Of a stretch of 64,000 bases of DNA, positions 11,950 to 24,117 are shown one piece after another; within the stretch, counting starts at the first letter, position 1, and every line of letters begins with the position of its first letter. Where the stretch lies: contig JAEQBH010009475.1 in assembly GCA_016808115.1 (NCBI GenBank), forward strand, positions 20,686 through 84,685. The letters run 5' to 3'. The translations under genes and the position numbers were made by a program. The notes beneath the pieces were generated by a model. It saw only the letters and a program-made list of their open reading frames with translations. It was not told the DNA's origin and made no database searches. The stretch comes from Tetrastigma voinierianum (lineage: Eukaryota > Streptophyta > Magnoliopsida > Vitales > Vitaceae).

Positions 11950-13162
11950 CCTCGGGATATCCTCCATTAATCAAAATGATAGAGCGAGGAATGCGATCAT
12001 TTTATTAAAAAGAATCATAACTATTTTGGAATCACCTTCAATATCTAAATTTAGATAACCATTAATCTTAGTATGTGTCTCATCTCTTGGAGTTATACAT
12101 AACACAACAATGATTGAGGAATTGCCTAGATTTCTACAAGTAGTCACCTTGATAATACCATTCAAATCTTTGTGACCCACCTTCTATTATTTGTTATTTT
12201 GAATTTTAATCCATAATTTTTAATTTGAAACTATCCTTGATAGAAGGGAATCAACAAATCAATTTTCAACAATTCTAAAATCATTATGTCCTTGATTTCA
12301 AAGGAAAGGAGTTAATTAAATAATCACCATAAAATTTGAAAAATTATAGTGTCTTTCTCAATAGAGAAAAGAGAGTTTAGTTGAGCCTTTTTAAATACTA
12401 CTTGATTTATTTGGTTCCAAACGTTAAATATAATTATGCCAATCTTTTACATAGGATAATTGAATAATTTGCAATTAATTTTATAGTTTTTATAAACCAA
12501 TCTCCTTAGATAGAACTTTCACCAAATATTCAAATAATGGGTTTGAATGAGAACTTCCCTTTGATATTCGGGTAATGGAGCTACTCTTGAATGGATTTCA
12601 AATGTTAATAGTTCAAAAGACATATTTCTAATGTCGAAGATCGAGCTACGCTGTAATAAAGCATAAACATAACTTCCATGAACGATTTCCAACTATCAAT
12701 AGTTTAAGAGCAAATTTACAGTATGGAAGATTGAAGCTAATTTGCGACCATAGAGCATACTTATAAGAACACCGAGCTACGATCTACTTGTTGTACAAAT
12801 TGCACCAAATAATGCAACCAAGTAGAATAATTAAAGTAGCAGACAGAGAGCACTAGGAATTTAATAAGGTTTAATATAAATCTCACGTCCTCCAGCTAAT
12901 GAATAACTTTCACTAATCAAGAGAATTACAAACTTAGGACCTTGAATCGATTTAAGAGTGTAAAAAAAGTAAATACTACAAGGTAATTAGGGAATCACAT
13001 AAATCTGCAAAGTGGATGGGAAAACATGCAAAATATTACAAAAAGGGAAAACTCTTTTATAGGTAAGGAGGTAAAGCGAAAACCGGTGTGAGATTGCATA
13101 TAAGACAAAAATATAACCCGAGTGCTCCGAGAGGTTGAATATAGAAAATGTCACGATATATA
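11950..13162. other. AT-rich non-coding spacer
   Basis: No gene was recognised. It is homologous to 60,778-61,978, and the last 250 bp or so also to 46,290-46,500. The ORF at 11,971-12,180 is not kept across copies. Confidence 0.55.
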
Positions 13163-13941
13163 CGATGGTGGACTTAGAAATAAGTTGAGGGGTTGATTTC
13201 CAAAAAATACTAACGAAAGAAAAATAAAATTAAGAAAAATGATTTTCTTGTATTTGATTGTCTAATAAAAAAATTTAGGTTGTGTTTGGTTTTTCAAAAA
13301 TACTAATGAAAGAAAAAATGTTAAGGAAAATTATTTTCTTATGTTTAATTGCCTACTAAAAAATTAAAAATCAAATATAAATAAAGTTATTTAGAAATTT
13401 AAATATTTTAAATTACTTAATCTTTATATAGACGAAGCTTAATAAATAAATCTGATTTGAGGTAGCAAATAAAAAATATTACATAGAATTTAATTCATTT
13501 TTATGTTCCTTCTTTTTTCCTTCTACCTTAATTTCCTATTTTTCTTCCTTTGATTTTCTCCCTCAACTTATGAACCAAACATAGTCCTAAAAATCAAATA
13601 TAAATAAAATTACTTAAAAACTTACCAATTTAAATTATTTAATTTTTTATATTAATGAGTTAAAATAACAAATTTGTTTAAATAGTAAGTAAAAATAATA
13701 TATGAGATTTAACTCTATTTTTACTTTCCTTCATTTTTTTTCCTCTATATTTTCTTTTCCTTACCTTTTCTGGAAACCAAACATAGCCTATATTAATTTC
13801 AGGAGAGGTAAATCAAAGCACAAATTACTTAAATAGTTTAACATTACTTTGAATTAAAACATATGCATTATTATAAATAATTTTTTTCCAAATTTCTGAG
13901 AGTGCATTTCGTCTCGTAAGTCTCAGTGGTCCACTCTACCA
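13163..13941. mobile_element. hAT-like non-autonomous element, copy 1
   Basis: It begins near CGATGGTGGACTTAG and ends near GGTCCACTCTACCAG. The clearer copy at 61,979-62,733 shows CAGTGGTGGACTTAG and CTAGGTCCA..CACTG as terminal inverted repeats. A third copy is at 22,095-22,873. The interior is AT-rich with no reading frame and recurrent AACCAAACATAG-type words. CAGTGG-type termini are typical of hAT elements. Confidence 0.55.
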
Positions 13942-14207
13942 GTAGATACATTAATTCATGATCAACGTAAACATTTACCAGTAAATTCATTTTTACAATT
14001 TTAATTGATTAGCATTACGAATCCAAGTTAAATAACTTTATAAATTAAAATAAAATTACCTAAGTTCTAAGTTTTGTAATGTGAATTGTTTGATATTTTG
14101 TTTATTGCTCTTACACTAATCTTTAATTTTAAACTCATAAATTATAGTTTATCTAATTGAGAAATAAAATTCGCATATATCCAAGATAAATAATTAATAC
14201 CTCATAT

Positions 14208-14565
14208 TAGGGGTGTAAATGAGTCAAACTACTTGAATTCAACTCAAAGTTAATCGAGTCGAGATTGAGTAGTTTGTCGAGTCACTTAAATATATCAATT
14301 CGAACTCGAGTTGTTAAATAGTTTAATTAATCTAGTTTTACCACAATATTAATCATCACCAGCTGAGTCTAAACATAATTATTTATTAATTTTTAATCGA
14401 TTCGAAATTTTTAAGTCTAGCCGAGTAGCTCGATTATTTTCGAGTCGTTTCAACATTATTTAAAAAAAAAAGCAAAGTTCTCACTAACTAGAAACGAGTT
14501 TGAGCCTTCTGGGCTTTTAGACCGAGCCACCGACCCCGACCCTGCTGAGCCGACGACACCCGCTA
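14208..14565. mobile_element. MITE with TAGGGGTGTAAATGAG / ACACCCGCTA ends
   Basis: The left end TAGGGGTGTAAATGAGTC and right end GACGACACCCGCTA are imperfect inverted repeats. The interior is rich in GAGTCGA and ACTCGAG words. The sister copy at about 63,008-63,340 is more decayed. The flanks CCTCATAT (left) and CCTCAAAT (right, seen in the sister copy) may be the target-site duplication. A hAT-type origin is inferred from the end motif. Confidence 0.5.
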
Positions 14566-16613
14566 ATCTCAATTTCAAATCATCAAGATCATGACTGGGT
14601 AAAGAGTTGATTTTTCAAATCTTTCAATTTATAAAGTGGGTGGCATTGTATGCAGGCACGCCGTGTATAAGATACAACGATAGGGTGGTTCAAATTTAAT
14701 TGGGCCAAGAAGTTAGGAACGAGTAATAAATGAAGCCAAGTCAATCCATGTCAAGCCATTGGACCCATGGGCCTTAAATTTAACGGATGAGAATGGGATA
14801 GTTATGGCCCGTCCATTAATTGAGATGAACCTATGCTTTATTAATTATTATTATTATTGTCAAGTCATGGTGGGCCTAAAATAGTTGGTTGACTTTTGAC
14901 TCTGGTAGGAAAATAAATACAACACCCACGGACTTTGATATTTGAACCACTCCCATGGGTCACTAGATGAGAAAAATAGAAAATGGGCTTCAAAGTGGCC
15001 CATTACATTGTTCAAGGTTGGGGTCTGCCGTATATGCAAGCTGGCCCACAAAAAAGAACATGAGATGTTGAATAAAGGACTGAGTAGAGCCCTCTTCCAA
15101 ATTACATTTGAAAGTCAAAGTTTTAAATAGTTAAAACTTAAAATTTTTTAATATCTCAAATTTTAAATAGTTTTCAAAATCGTCAATAACGTTTTAATTT
15201 AGTGGTTAAAAGGGTTGGGTTGGCCATAAGAAATGACCAATTTCGAAACTCCATGAGAACATATACTATAACATCATAATTCCAATTGAACAGATGTCAA
15301 AATCATTATTTTTGGTATCTTTCTAGGAACTTTAATATTTTATACATTATTATTGTATGATTTTAAAAATAAAAATAAAAATGTATCCAAACAAAGTTTT
15401 TGAACTTGCATTACCTGTCTATTATTATATAATATAAAAATTTTATATATGTATACATCAATTATAAATTTCATTTATGGATGATTTAATCTAAAATTGT
15501 TGAAGTGATTGAGATTTAGAGTTTAACCCATCTAAAATCTAGATTGATCCAAAATTTTGTTTTACTTTATGTTTCCTTGGCAATATCTCCATATATACTA
15601 ATTTTTCTTAACATCAAGGATTCAGATATTTACCATGCATGCAATTACAATATTGTTTTGAAACGAACACGCATTTATCTTTGTTATTCCTAAATCTAGC
15701 GAGTCAAAAATCACGACTGCACCATATAAATCGCCCTGAGTTTTTCATTTGCATCCCCGCTTTTTATGTTTCATGAGAACTACTTACTCCAAATGTCTTC
15801 CCCTGAATTTCGCGATGTACTTGCAGAATCCATATTCACCTTTCGCTTCCCCGAAATTGGTAGTTTTGTGTTATAAATATCATATTATAATTAAAATGGC
15901 TTTTATTATACATGAAGTATTTGAAAAATCTAATAAGTTTTCCTTGTATCCAAACATTCAAGATATTTATTTGTCTTTCCATTCAATAGGTAATTAATAA
16001 AGAGATTTGCATCTCATCAGGCTTTCAGATAGAGTTATATCCTATTAATAAGATTTGCATTCTATCCAAGGTGAATTTGTGATTAGAGATCCTTGACCTA
16101 GTAATTTTATATCTACATAATCCTCGTGATATTTGCATAGTATTTTTTTTTTTTTTTACTAAGTACAGATGACTCATTTAATTTTCTGCATTCTTTCTCA
16201 TCAATTATAGATAGAAGGTGAAGAAGATGGCACAATGATATGTTTGATTGTTAAGTTCTTAATTATTAAATTATCTAATGATAGACCGACCAGATCATAT
16301 TTTTATATTGAACATTTTGAATAAAAAGAAGTCAGATTTATACCTCTATTGCATTCACGTACACATGATTAATAAGAAAAAGAAGAAGAAGAAATTTGGA
16401 CTTTGAGAGTTGGAATGGCACAAATTGTCAATGTAATGGTTTAAGTTATAGAGTAATAATTTAACTTCTCTAAAACATACTATATCTAAATCATTGAGTT
16501 ATAATTCAACTTCTTTAAAGTAAAGTCTACTATTTTGTATTAATTTGACTTAGTTCATTGAGAAAACTTGATCAATGTAAGCTTTTTATTTTCCAATGGG
16601 ATATAATATCTAG
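14566..16613. other. Non-coding spacer; edge of the duplicated block near 15,240
   Basis: No gene was recognised. 14,630-15,240 is nearly the same as 63,410-64,000, including two adjacent TTGAC words at 14,889-14,900. Homology to the right end can be followed to about 15,240, where the window ends on the other side, so the true duplication edge is unknown. 15,240-16,613 is single-copy in this window. Confidence 0.55.

Positions 16614-16694
<81 letters not shown>
16614..16694. repeat. (TA)n microsatellite, left half
   Basis: About 80 bp of uninterrupted TA repeat lies directly against the 5' LTR of Copia element 1. The right half is at 21,464-21,511. Confidence 0.95.
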
Positions 16695-16698
<4 letters not shown>

Positions 16699-16931
16699 AA
16701 ACATTATAATAAGTGTTATGCATCATACTATTTCTTTCAGAATTCTACTTACTTTTAAGGGCAGACTAGTCTTTAATAGCTTTAATAGCTTTAGGGTTTT
16801 ATCTCTTAGTCTATATATACATCTTTTCAGATTAGGCTTCGCTTTTATCACGTAAACCTACCTTCTTTCATAACTCATCCATTTGTTCATACGACTTTGT
16901 CATTCATCAATATTAAATATTATGTTTATCA
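16695..16931 (+). repeat. 5' LTR of Copia element 1
   Basis: 237 bp, TGTTAAACATTA to TATGTTTATCA, starting TG and ending CA. It is collinear with 21,211-21,463, including GGTTTTATCTCT..CTATATATACATCTTTT (a likely TATA region) and TCAATATTAAATATTATG near the end. The 3' LTR is about 16 bp longer. Confidence 0.85.
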
Positions 16932-16943
16932 TGGTATCGTATA
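16932..16943 (+). other. Primer-binding site of Copia element 1
   Basis: TGGTATCGTATA follows the LTR end directly. The first seven bases match the TGGTATCAGAGC site complementary to initiator tRNA-Met; the rest has diverged. Confidence 0.6.
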
Positions 16944-17215
16944 TCAATTTGTATCTCATCCATACTTTTCGCGAAGTTGGTCGCTCTGAGCTGAGTCTAA
17001 AAAAAAAAAATTTTTTTTTTTTTTTTTATGGTTACTGTTTATTGTTCTGATTCTGGATCGGTGGCTTCGGTTCCGAAGTTGATGCTCATACGCCGATTCG
17101 CTTTCCATCTCACTGCCTGGACAACTCTCGCTCTTATTATTATTTCTTGTTGGATTTTTGTCGTAGACGGCTGAGGGTGAGATGATTCTCTTCACCAATT
17201 AGTGTGCAATTGGTT

Positions 17216-17900
17216 GGGAAAAAATTATACATATCGAGTTAAGTGTGATGAAAAACTTTTGAAAGGCAAGAAATTACGGGGTTATGTTTCGAACTGCTAA
17301 ACCTAGGGATGAGAAAGCGTAAAAATTATATGAAACAGATGTTTGTGATCCACATCCAAAGATCACTGATTGAATAATTCGGTGGAAGCAATACAATAGG
17401 AATGCAATTACGAAATTTGAAACCGCTAAGGAAGTTTGGGATTATTGCAAAGTTGTACACACACCCACTTGCAAAACAAGACGCTTGAAATTGATATTCG
17501 TGGCTTTCTTACAACGTAAAAATATGAGTGTGCGACTTATGATGCTATGATGAGATTTATGGACCAATTACACTCAACCAGACCGCAGAGTTAAGGGCTT
17601 TTGCTCCATATATTGCCAGAAGAGAAGAGCAACGCTTGGTTCAATTTCATGGCTCTTCGTGATGATTTCGAGGACTTCGTGGGACTATTCGCACGCAACC
17701 GCCTCTCGTTGATTAGCTAAGGAACTGCGAATGAGATACTTCGCCAAGTCTCATACAAAAGATACCCATATCGATCACTCTCTCGCTTTTGGTACCTCAC
17801 GTGCCTATTAGTAATACTCGCTTAGATCACATACTACGATCGCTCAAGATGAATGTCGTTTCTGTAAGCAAAAGGGTCATTGAAATCACAAGGTCCTATA
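17216..17900 (+). pseudogene. Copia element 1 gag (broken)
   Basis: The frames read NYTYRVK, LLKGKKLRGYVS, LEIDIRGF and YDAMMRFMDQL in order, with stops between them, which matches the UBN2-type Gag of plant Copia elements. A zinc knuckle ECRFCKQKGH lies at 17,851-17,880; the next codon is TGA where tryptophan is usual. Gag forms the virus-like particle and binds the RNA. The open frame at 17,789-18,172 runs through this region in a different frame and is not the Gag frame. Confidence 0.7.
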
Positions 17901-18159
17901 TTGTCAACGAGGTAAATCACAAGAACACCGGGCCAAAGCGCTTCTCAACAACGAATTTTTATATCCACCATCACAAGAAAGATCAAGAATGCGGGTCCCT
18001 CAGACCGCTTAATCCTAATATCGCGCATGGCTACTCCATCATTAGATCCATCTATGCTCGAGCTAGCCTAAAAGTTCCTCGCAAAGACAACCGCACGCCA
18101 TGTCCTGTATCCTCTCCTATAGGTTTGTCATCCCCTGTTCCTCGTGTACATCTCCAATT

Positions 18160-18385
18160 TTATGGGTCTTAGACTCTGGCGCTCACATCATATGTCACCC
18201 GATTTGTCATCATTTGTTTCTTTATTTCATTATTCATCTCAGAAACAAGATTGACTCCGATGGCACTCCTATGCCTTTAGCAGGTTGTGGGTATATTGTT
18301 ACACCATGTTTGTCCATTCCTAATGTCTACTATATTCCTAAACTCTACTATAAATCTCAAGCTTCGTTAGTCAACTTTGCGAACT
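18160..18385 (+). pseudogene. Copia element 1 aspartic protease (broken)
   Basis: VLDSGAH contains the aspartic protease site DSGA (18,172-18,183). It is followed by DGTPMPLAG and IVTPCLSIPNVYYIPKL, the usual second half of a copia protease. The histidine-methionine stretch after the active site has been scrambled by indels. When intact, the enzyme cuts the Gag-Pol polyprotein. Confidence 0.8.
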
Positions 18386-18529
18386 GATATTTAGTCTTTT
18401 TTCTTCTTCCGCTATGTGCGTGACCCGCAATCCCGTGCCGATCGGGGACCTACCGTAGGGAAAGGGAGACTATATGTTTTGATGAGCCAGCACCGTATGT
18501 CATAAACTCGCTTCTAGTGCTGATTTGTC

Positions 18530-19400
18530 TTCCTTTCGCTTTTTGAGTGATTCTTCGTCTCGTCTTTATTCGTGGTATTCTCGGGCCAATGATGCTTTTC
18601 GCATCTCACATAAATAGCTTCATAGAGCCTTTGTGCAATGTGAAACCTCAATATTTCGCATTGTCAGGGTTTCAAATTGGCCAAATTTTTCTCGTCAGCT
18701 TTTAATAAAAGTACTGCTTTCTCTTTGCTCCATTTCGACTGCTCATTCCGACAGATGCACCCTTCTCCTATTACCACAAAAGGAGGATCAATGCTATTAT
18801 GTTTCCTTTATCGATGCTGATTTCACTCGTTATTGGCTGGTTTATCTTATGAAAAAAAGTTCTGATTTTCTAAGTATATTCACGATTTTCGACTATCATT
18901 AAAACACAAGATTCTCCTATCAAGCGTTTTAGATGTATTCTAGTAGAGATATATTTCATGTTTGCATCGACTTACTTGCTTTAGATGGGACACCCATTAA
19001 ACTTCTTGTACCGATACTCGAACAAAATGGTGTCGCTGAAAGGAAACATAGACATCGCTGAGACCGCAGATCTCTTTATCATCACATACTGTCTTGCAAG
19101 TGAATTTTCGGGGGAGAATATATCACAGATACCTGTTTGATTAACACACTCAACCCTGCCACTCAGGTGGTCGTCTCCTTTGAAAAAAATTATATAGACA
19201 CGCTTCCCGATTATTCTTCTTCTCTTCGTGTTTTTGGTTCTACATGTTTTCGTTTCTTCGACCTCACGTTGAGCGTAGTAAGTCATTTCAAAATCTGCCA
19301 TTTGTGTTTTTCAGTTATGGTGCGGTGTCAAAAGATATCGTTGTTTTGATCCAATCGGGCCAAAATTATATGTTTCGCCATGTTGTATTTCAACATATAT
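18530..19400 (+). pseudogene. Copia element 1 integrase (broken)
   Basis: A GAG-pre-integrase-like stretch near 18,540-18,620 is followed by AHSD at 18,741-18,752 (first catalytic Asp). Next come SFIDADFTRYW and LMKKSSDFL, then QDSPIKRFRC, where the second Asp is lost in the written frame. QNGVAERKH at 19,023-19,049 carries the catalytic Glu at 19,038. The C-terminal part includes RVFGSTCF. Integrase joins the cDNA to the chromosome. At least six frame changes occur. Confidence 0.75.
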
Positions 19401-19599
19401 CGATTTTTCTATTCCCGCTAGTGCTCATAACATGACTAAGTCCACTTATTCGTATCGATCCTTACCGGGTCATGATGCTATCACCTCGTCGATGCGTTCC
19501 CGCCTCGTCCCACTTTTCGATCATAATTTTGCGTAGCTCCAACTACTATTTCATCGTATACCGGTACTTTGCCCCGACATGCCTATAGCTTCCCTCTCC

Positions 19600-21203
19600 T
19601 ACTCTACCGCTTCAATCATCTTCGAGACTACTACCCCCGCTTTCTCCCCCGTTACCCTACTCGTAACCGTAAGTCCACTCAACAACCTGATTTTATTTAT
19701 TCTTGTTACTCTAGTTCTTTGTCTCATTTTTAGCTTCGCTCATCGTCTCGAGCTCATTCCTATAAAAGAGCGCCATCGACCACTTTGGCAAAGATGTTGG
19801 GCTACGAGAACTCATCATTTACATCGCACTCCATACTGGATTTTAATTTTTACCTCCAAGAACGTACATTGGTTCTCGGTCTATAAAATTAAGACTCAAC
19901 TGGCTGGATCCGCTGAAGGTATAAAGCCCGATTGTCATACGGATATTCACAAAGCATTACAGATTGACATGGCGAGACTCGCTTCCTGTTGCAAAATGAC
20001 TACAAACAGACTATTGCGCTTGCTCGTCACATCAGATATTACTCAGTCTGGACATAAAAACGCTTTAAATGCAGATCTTCAAGCAAGCCTATACTGCTTC
20101 CTCCCTGGTTTTTCATCACCATGGGTTTGGTAAGCCTCGTAGTGCCCTTTATGGTCTCAAACAAGCCCGAGCCCTGGGCTTGAAAAGTTTTCATCATATT
20201 ACCTCACTTGGTTTTCGTCCCAGCAATCATGATTCTGCATTATTTGTTAGATGTACTCCTGCTGGTCGTATTCGCTTTATAATGTCGACGAGCACATTAT
20301 TACTCACGATGACGTTGACAGATTCTGAATGCGAAAAGCATGTAGCCGACCGTCATTTCAGAACGGCGATTCGTACTCACCCGCTACTTTTCAGACAGCC
20401 GCATTCCTCCGAAAGCCGTTATCTTCTTTCAATCTAAGCACTGGAGAGCATTCTTCCGAGCGGTCTCGTATCACCGATAATCTGGACCGCGATAATTCTA
20501 TCGTGACACGCTCGCTTACTCGCTTCCTACTTCGTCTCACGATCCCGCCTTATATCGCACTGTCATGTAGTTTGCTTTATCTTACCATTACTCGTCCCGA
20601 CATCGCATATGTCGTTTTCATATAGTCGGGTCGGCCTTGTTACCACCTACTACGCCTCATCACGCTGTTCTTCAGATTGGCGCATCTCGGCGCACTCGCC
20701 CGCAGTCTCTTACTTTCTTCTACCTCATCCTTGGAGTTGCATGCTTATTCTGATGCTGATTGGGCTAGTGATCCTACGGATCGCAAATCGACTACTGGTT
20801 TTTGTATTTTTCGTGATTCTTCATTTCGTGGAAAGTGCCAGTTAAACAAGACAAGTATTCTGCATCTTCCATGTATGGTATCGTGGCATGGCTTCTACTA
20901 CCCGTGAGATAGTTTGGTTACGTATGGTCGCCATGGATATGCAGTGTTTTTCTTCATCAACCTACTCCATTATATCGCGATAATAAAGAGTTGCCATCCA
21001 CCGCTTCACTCGCTTTCCACGAAATGACCAAAGATATCGGTGATCGATCACACATTCGACATCATTTTCTGAGCGGCACTTTTAACATTACCTTTCGCTC
21101 CTTCTTCTACGCAGAATTGTCGACTGCTTTTACAAAATCACACTCTATCTCAAGCTGCTTTTTATTCAAGAACCTCGACGCTATCGGGCACAAAGACGCG
21201 TAG
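19600..21203 (+). pseudogene. Copia element 1 reverse transcriptase and RNase H (broken)
   Basis: Recognisable pieces in order are VYKIKTQ, KMTTNRLLR, RSALYGLKQA and LGFRPSNHDSALFV. The YVDD catalytic region near 20,280-20,290 is split by an extra base or bases. TRPDIAYVV follows, then RNase H with HAYSDADWASDPTDRKST (20,740-20,799) and HHFLSGT near the end. The order is typical of plant copia Pol. The last frame ends with a TAG at 21,201-21,203, just before the 3' LTR. No clear polypurine tract remains. Confidence 0.85.
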
Positions 21204-21210
21204 CCTATGA

Positions 21211-21461
21211 CGTTAAACATTATAATAAGTGTTAATGGGTACTATAGTCATTTCTCGTAATTTACTTTTTACTTTGCCAGCAGACTAGCTTTTAATACTT
21301 TAATGAATTTTTGTGGTTTTATCTCTACCTATATATACATCTTTTTCTTTTCAGACAGAATACGCTTTTATCAACGAAAACCTAAATTTTCTCTTTTCAT
21401 AACTCATCCATTGCTCATACGAATTTTCGCTTTGTCCATCAATATTAAATATTATGCTTAT

Positions 21462-21463
<2 letters not shown>
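21211..21463 (+). repeat. 3' LTR of Copia element 1
   Basis: About 253 bp, beginning at GTTAAACATTATAATAAGTG and ending TATGCTTATCA. The initial TG is changed and the polypurine tract before it is unrecognisable. The following base starts the right half of the TA microsatellite. Confidence 0.85.

Positions 21464-21511
<48 letters not shown>
21464..21511. repeat. (TA)n microsatellite, right half
   Basis: About 48 bp of TA repeat follows the 3' LTR. With 16,614-16,694 it marks the pre-insertion microsatellite. Confidence 0.95.
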
Positions 21512-21514
<3 letters not shown>

Positions 21515-21813
21515 CATAACAATGACTTATCCCATCCCATATAAAGATTGTCTAAGTTTGGTTTAAGGAGTTTCCCTTACCTTAAGATACATTTATGCCA
21601 TTGAGAACAACTTCAAAAACCTTCTTTCTAAGATCATAATAAAATTTTGAAATTAGATGCATAGATGCTTTTAATAGAGTATAGAGGCAATATATGTGTG
21701 TTTGTGTCAATGTAAAAGAGTGTGAATCCATCATTGTACCTATGATCTAATAATAATAATAATAATAATAAATTCATAATTGACTTCTTATGAGTATATA
21801 TAATTTATACACT
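21512..21813. other. Non-coding spacer before the 250-bp repeats
   Basis: No gene. It includes TAA repeats at about 21,751-21,770. The end, with GACTTCTTATGAGTATA-like text, resembles 32,228-32,250, which lies in front of a lone monomer of the same repeat. Confidence 0.5.
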
Positions 21814-22094
21814 ACTATTATTGTAGGACTTGATCAAATATAGAAATAATAAATTCTTAATAATATTCATCCAAACTTTTGTTGATGTCCAGTAAGTTCC
21901 CATTGATTAAAACATTTGCCTAATAAGTTTGTGACACATAATCTGTACATACCTAACATGTCCATCATCTACGCTTATCACAATTAATGCATTATGATGA
22001 TGATGGTAATAAGAAAAATAATTTTTTTAAATAACAACAATTTATTCTGAAAATAATAATAGATGATGAAGTTATTATTTGGCCGCTTGGCTAA
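21814..22094. repeat. First ~250-bp monomer, separated from the array
   Basis: It starts ACTATTATTGTAGGACTTG and continues with the same text as the monomers from 22,874 on. It then extends into an AACAACAATTTATTCTGAAA tail that recurs after the last monomer at 24,118-24,180. A hAT-like insertion separates it from the array. Confidence 0.8.
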
Positions 22095-22873
22095 CTGTAG
22101 TAGCAGATCTAGAAAATAAGTTAAGGGGGGCAAAAATGTTAAACTTGTGTTTGATTTATGAAAAATATTAAATAAAAAAAATTAAGGAAAATGATTTTTT
22201 CATGTTTAGTTGTCTAATAAAAATAATTTAGGTTATGTTTGATTCTCAAAAAATAGTAATGAAAGAAAAAAATGATAATGAAAATAAATTTCTTTTGTTT
22301 GATTGCTTATTAAAAAAAATTCCAAAAAAATTAAATATAAATAAAGTTACTTATAAATTTAAGTATTTTAAAATTATTTAATATTTATATTGATGAGTTT
22401 AAATAAATAAATTTGATATGAGGTAGCAAATAAAAATATTATATAGAAATTAATTTTATTTTTATGTTCCTTCATTTTTTTTTCCTTTATACTTTTTTTT
22501 TCCTTTGATTTTCCCTCAAATTTACCGGGACCCAAACATAGCCCTAAAGAAAATCAAATATAAATAAAATTACTTACAAACTTACCAATTCTTAAATTAT
22601 TTAATCGTTATATTAATGAGTTAACGTAAAAATAATACGTAAGATTTAACTCTATTTTTACTTTTCTTTCATTTTTTTTTCCTCCATGTTTTTCTCACAT
22701 TATTTAGAACCAAACATTACCTAGATTAATTTTAGGAGGAGGGGCAAATCAAAGGACAAATTACTTTAATAGTTTAATATTACTTTGAATTAAACAGCTA
22801 ATATAAATTTTTTTTTTTCCAAAATTTGAGGGGCCATTTGCCCTCTCCAAAGCCTTTGCTAGGTTCGCCACTG
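22095..22873. mobile_element. hAT-like non-autonomous element, copy 2
   Basis: About 780 bp, from near TAGTAGCAGATCTAGAAAAT to GGTTCGCCACTG. The ends are inverted (AGCAGATCTAG against CTAGGTTCGCCACTG). Its interior matches the elements at 13,163-13,941 and 61,979-62,733. It lies exactly at a monomer boundary of the tandem array. No 8-bp duplication could be read. Confidence 0.6.
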
Positions 22874-24117
22874 ACTATTATTGTAGAAATTGATCAAACA
22901 TAGAAATATTAAATTCATAGTAATATTCATCCAAACTTATGGATGTCATAGTAAGTTACCATTGATTAAAACAACATTTGTCTAATAAGTTTGTGACATA
23001 TAATCTGTATACTATCAACACTTCCATCAACTACGGTTATCACAATTAATGCATGATGGTGACAATGACAAGCATAATGTTAGATGACGACGATAGTAAT
23101 AAGAAAAAGTAATATATATTTTTTAAATGGCTATTATTGAAGAACTTGATCAAATATAGAAATAATAAATTCTTAGTAATATTCAACCAAACTTGTGGAT
23201 GTTAAAGTTACCATTGATTAAAACATTTGCCTAATAAGTTTGTGACACATAATCTGTACATACCAACACGTCCATCAACTATGCTTATCACAATTAATGC
23301 ATGATGGTGACGATGACAAGAATGATGTTAGATGATGACGATGGTAATAAGAAAAATAATATTTTTTTAAATGACTATTATTGTAGAACTTGATCAAATA
23401 TTGAAATAATAAATTCATAGTAATATTGATCTAAACTTGTAGATGTCAAAGTAATTTACCATTGATTAAAACATTTGCTTAATAAGTTTGTGACACATAA
23501 TCTATACATACCAACACGTCCATCAACTACGCTTATCACAATTAATGTATGATGGTGATGATGACAAGGATGATGTTAGATGATTACGAAGGTAATAAGA
23601 AAAATAATATATTTTTTTAAATGACTATTATTGTAGAACTTGATCAAATATAGAAATAATAAATTCATAATAATATTCATCCAAACTGTGGATGTCAGAT
23701 TAAGTTACCATTGATTAAAACATTTGCCTAATAAGTTTGTGACACGTAATTTGTACATACCAACAAATCCATCAACTACGCTTATCACAATTAATACATG
23801 ATGGTGACAATGACAAGGATGATGTTAGATGATGACAATGGTACTAAGAAAAATAATAATTTTTTAAATGACTATTATTGAAGAACTTGATCAAATATAG
23901 AAATAATAAATTAACAGTAATATTCATCCAAACTTGTGGATATTAGAGTAAGTTACTATTGATTTAGATATTTGTCTAATAAGCTTGTGACACATAATCT
24001 ATACATACCAACACGTCCATTAATTACACTTATCACAATTAATGCATGATGGTGACGATGACAAGGATGATGTTAGATGATGACAATGGTAATAAGAAAA
24101 AAATATTTTTTTAAAAA
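22874..24117. repeat. Tandem array of five ~250-bp monomers
   Basis: Monomers start with ACTATTATTG(T/A)AGAACTTGATC at 22,874, 23,130 (first base changed), 23,374, 23,624 and 23,871, with periods of 256, 244, 250 and 247 bp. Each contains AAGTTTGTGACACATAAT, CTTATCACAATTAATG and GATGATGTTAGATGA-type text. Differences between monomers are mostly single bases and short indels. There is no reading frame. A single divergent monomer lies at 32,250-32,490. Confidence 0.95.

Larger units (their letters stand above)
16695..21463 (+). mobile_element. Ty1/copia LTR retrotransposon 1, nearly full length (4.8 kb)
   Basis: Two LTRs (16,695-16,931 and 21,211-21,463) enclose gag, protease, integrase, reverse transcriptase and RNase H remnants in that order, which is the copia order. 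It is plus-oriented and inserted in an AT microsatellite, so a target-site duplication cannot be told from the repeat. Every domain is interrupted by stops or frameshifts. It replicates through RNA in the host nucleus and cytoplasm when intact; as written it could not make its own proteins. Confidence 0.9.

Noticed and set aside
14889..14900. Pair of W-box-like TTGAC words, also at 63,661
   Set aside because: They lie more than 4 kb from the nearest NLR 5' exon, and such short words are expected by chance.
16558..16758. Plus-strand ORF with long Tyr-Ile repeat (also 21,303-21,566 and 34,276-34,575)
   Set aside because: Generated by (TA)n microsatellites, which are open in several frames; there is no coding signal outside the repeat.
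19579..20133. 184-codon plus-strand ORF, the longest in the window
   Set aside because: It only partly follows the Copia RT frame; most of it is the integrase-RT linker read across frame changes, so it is not a separate gene.
22874..24117. CRISPR-like regular repeat
   Set aside because: Units are contiguous 250-bp monomers without unique spacers, in a plant genome; it is a tandem repeat.
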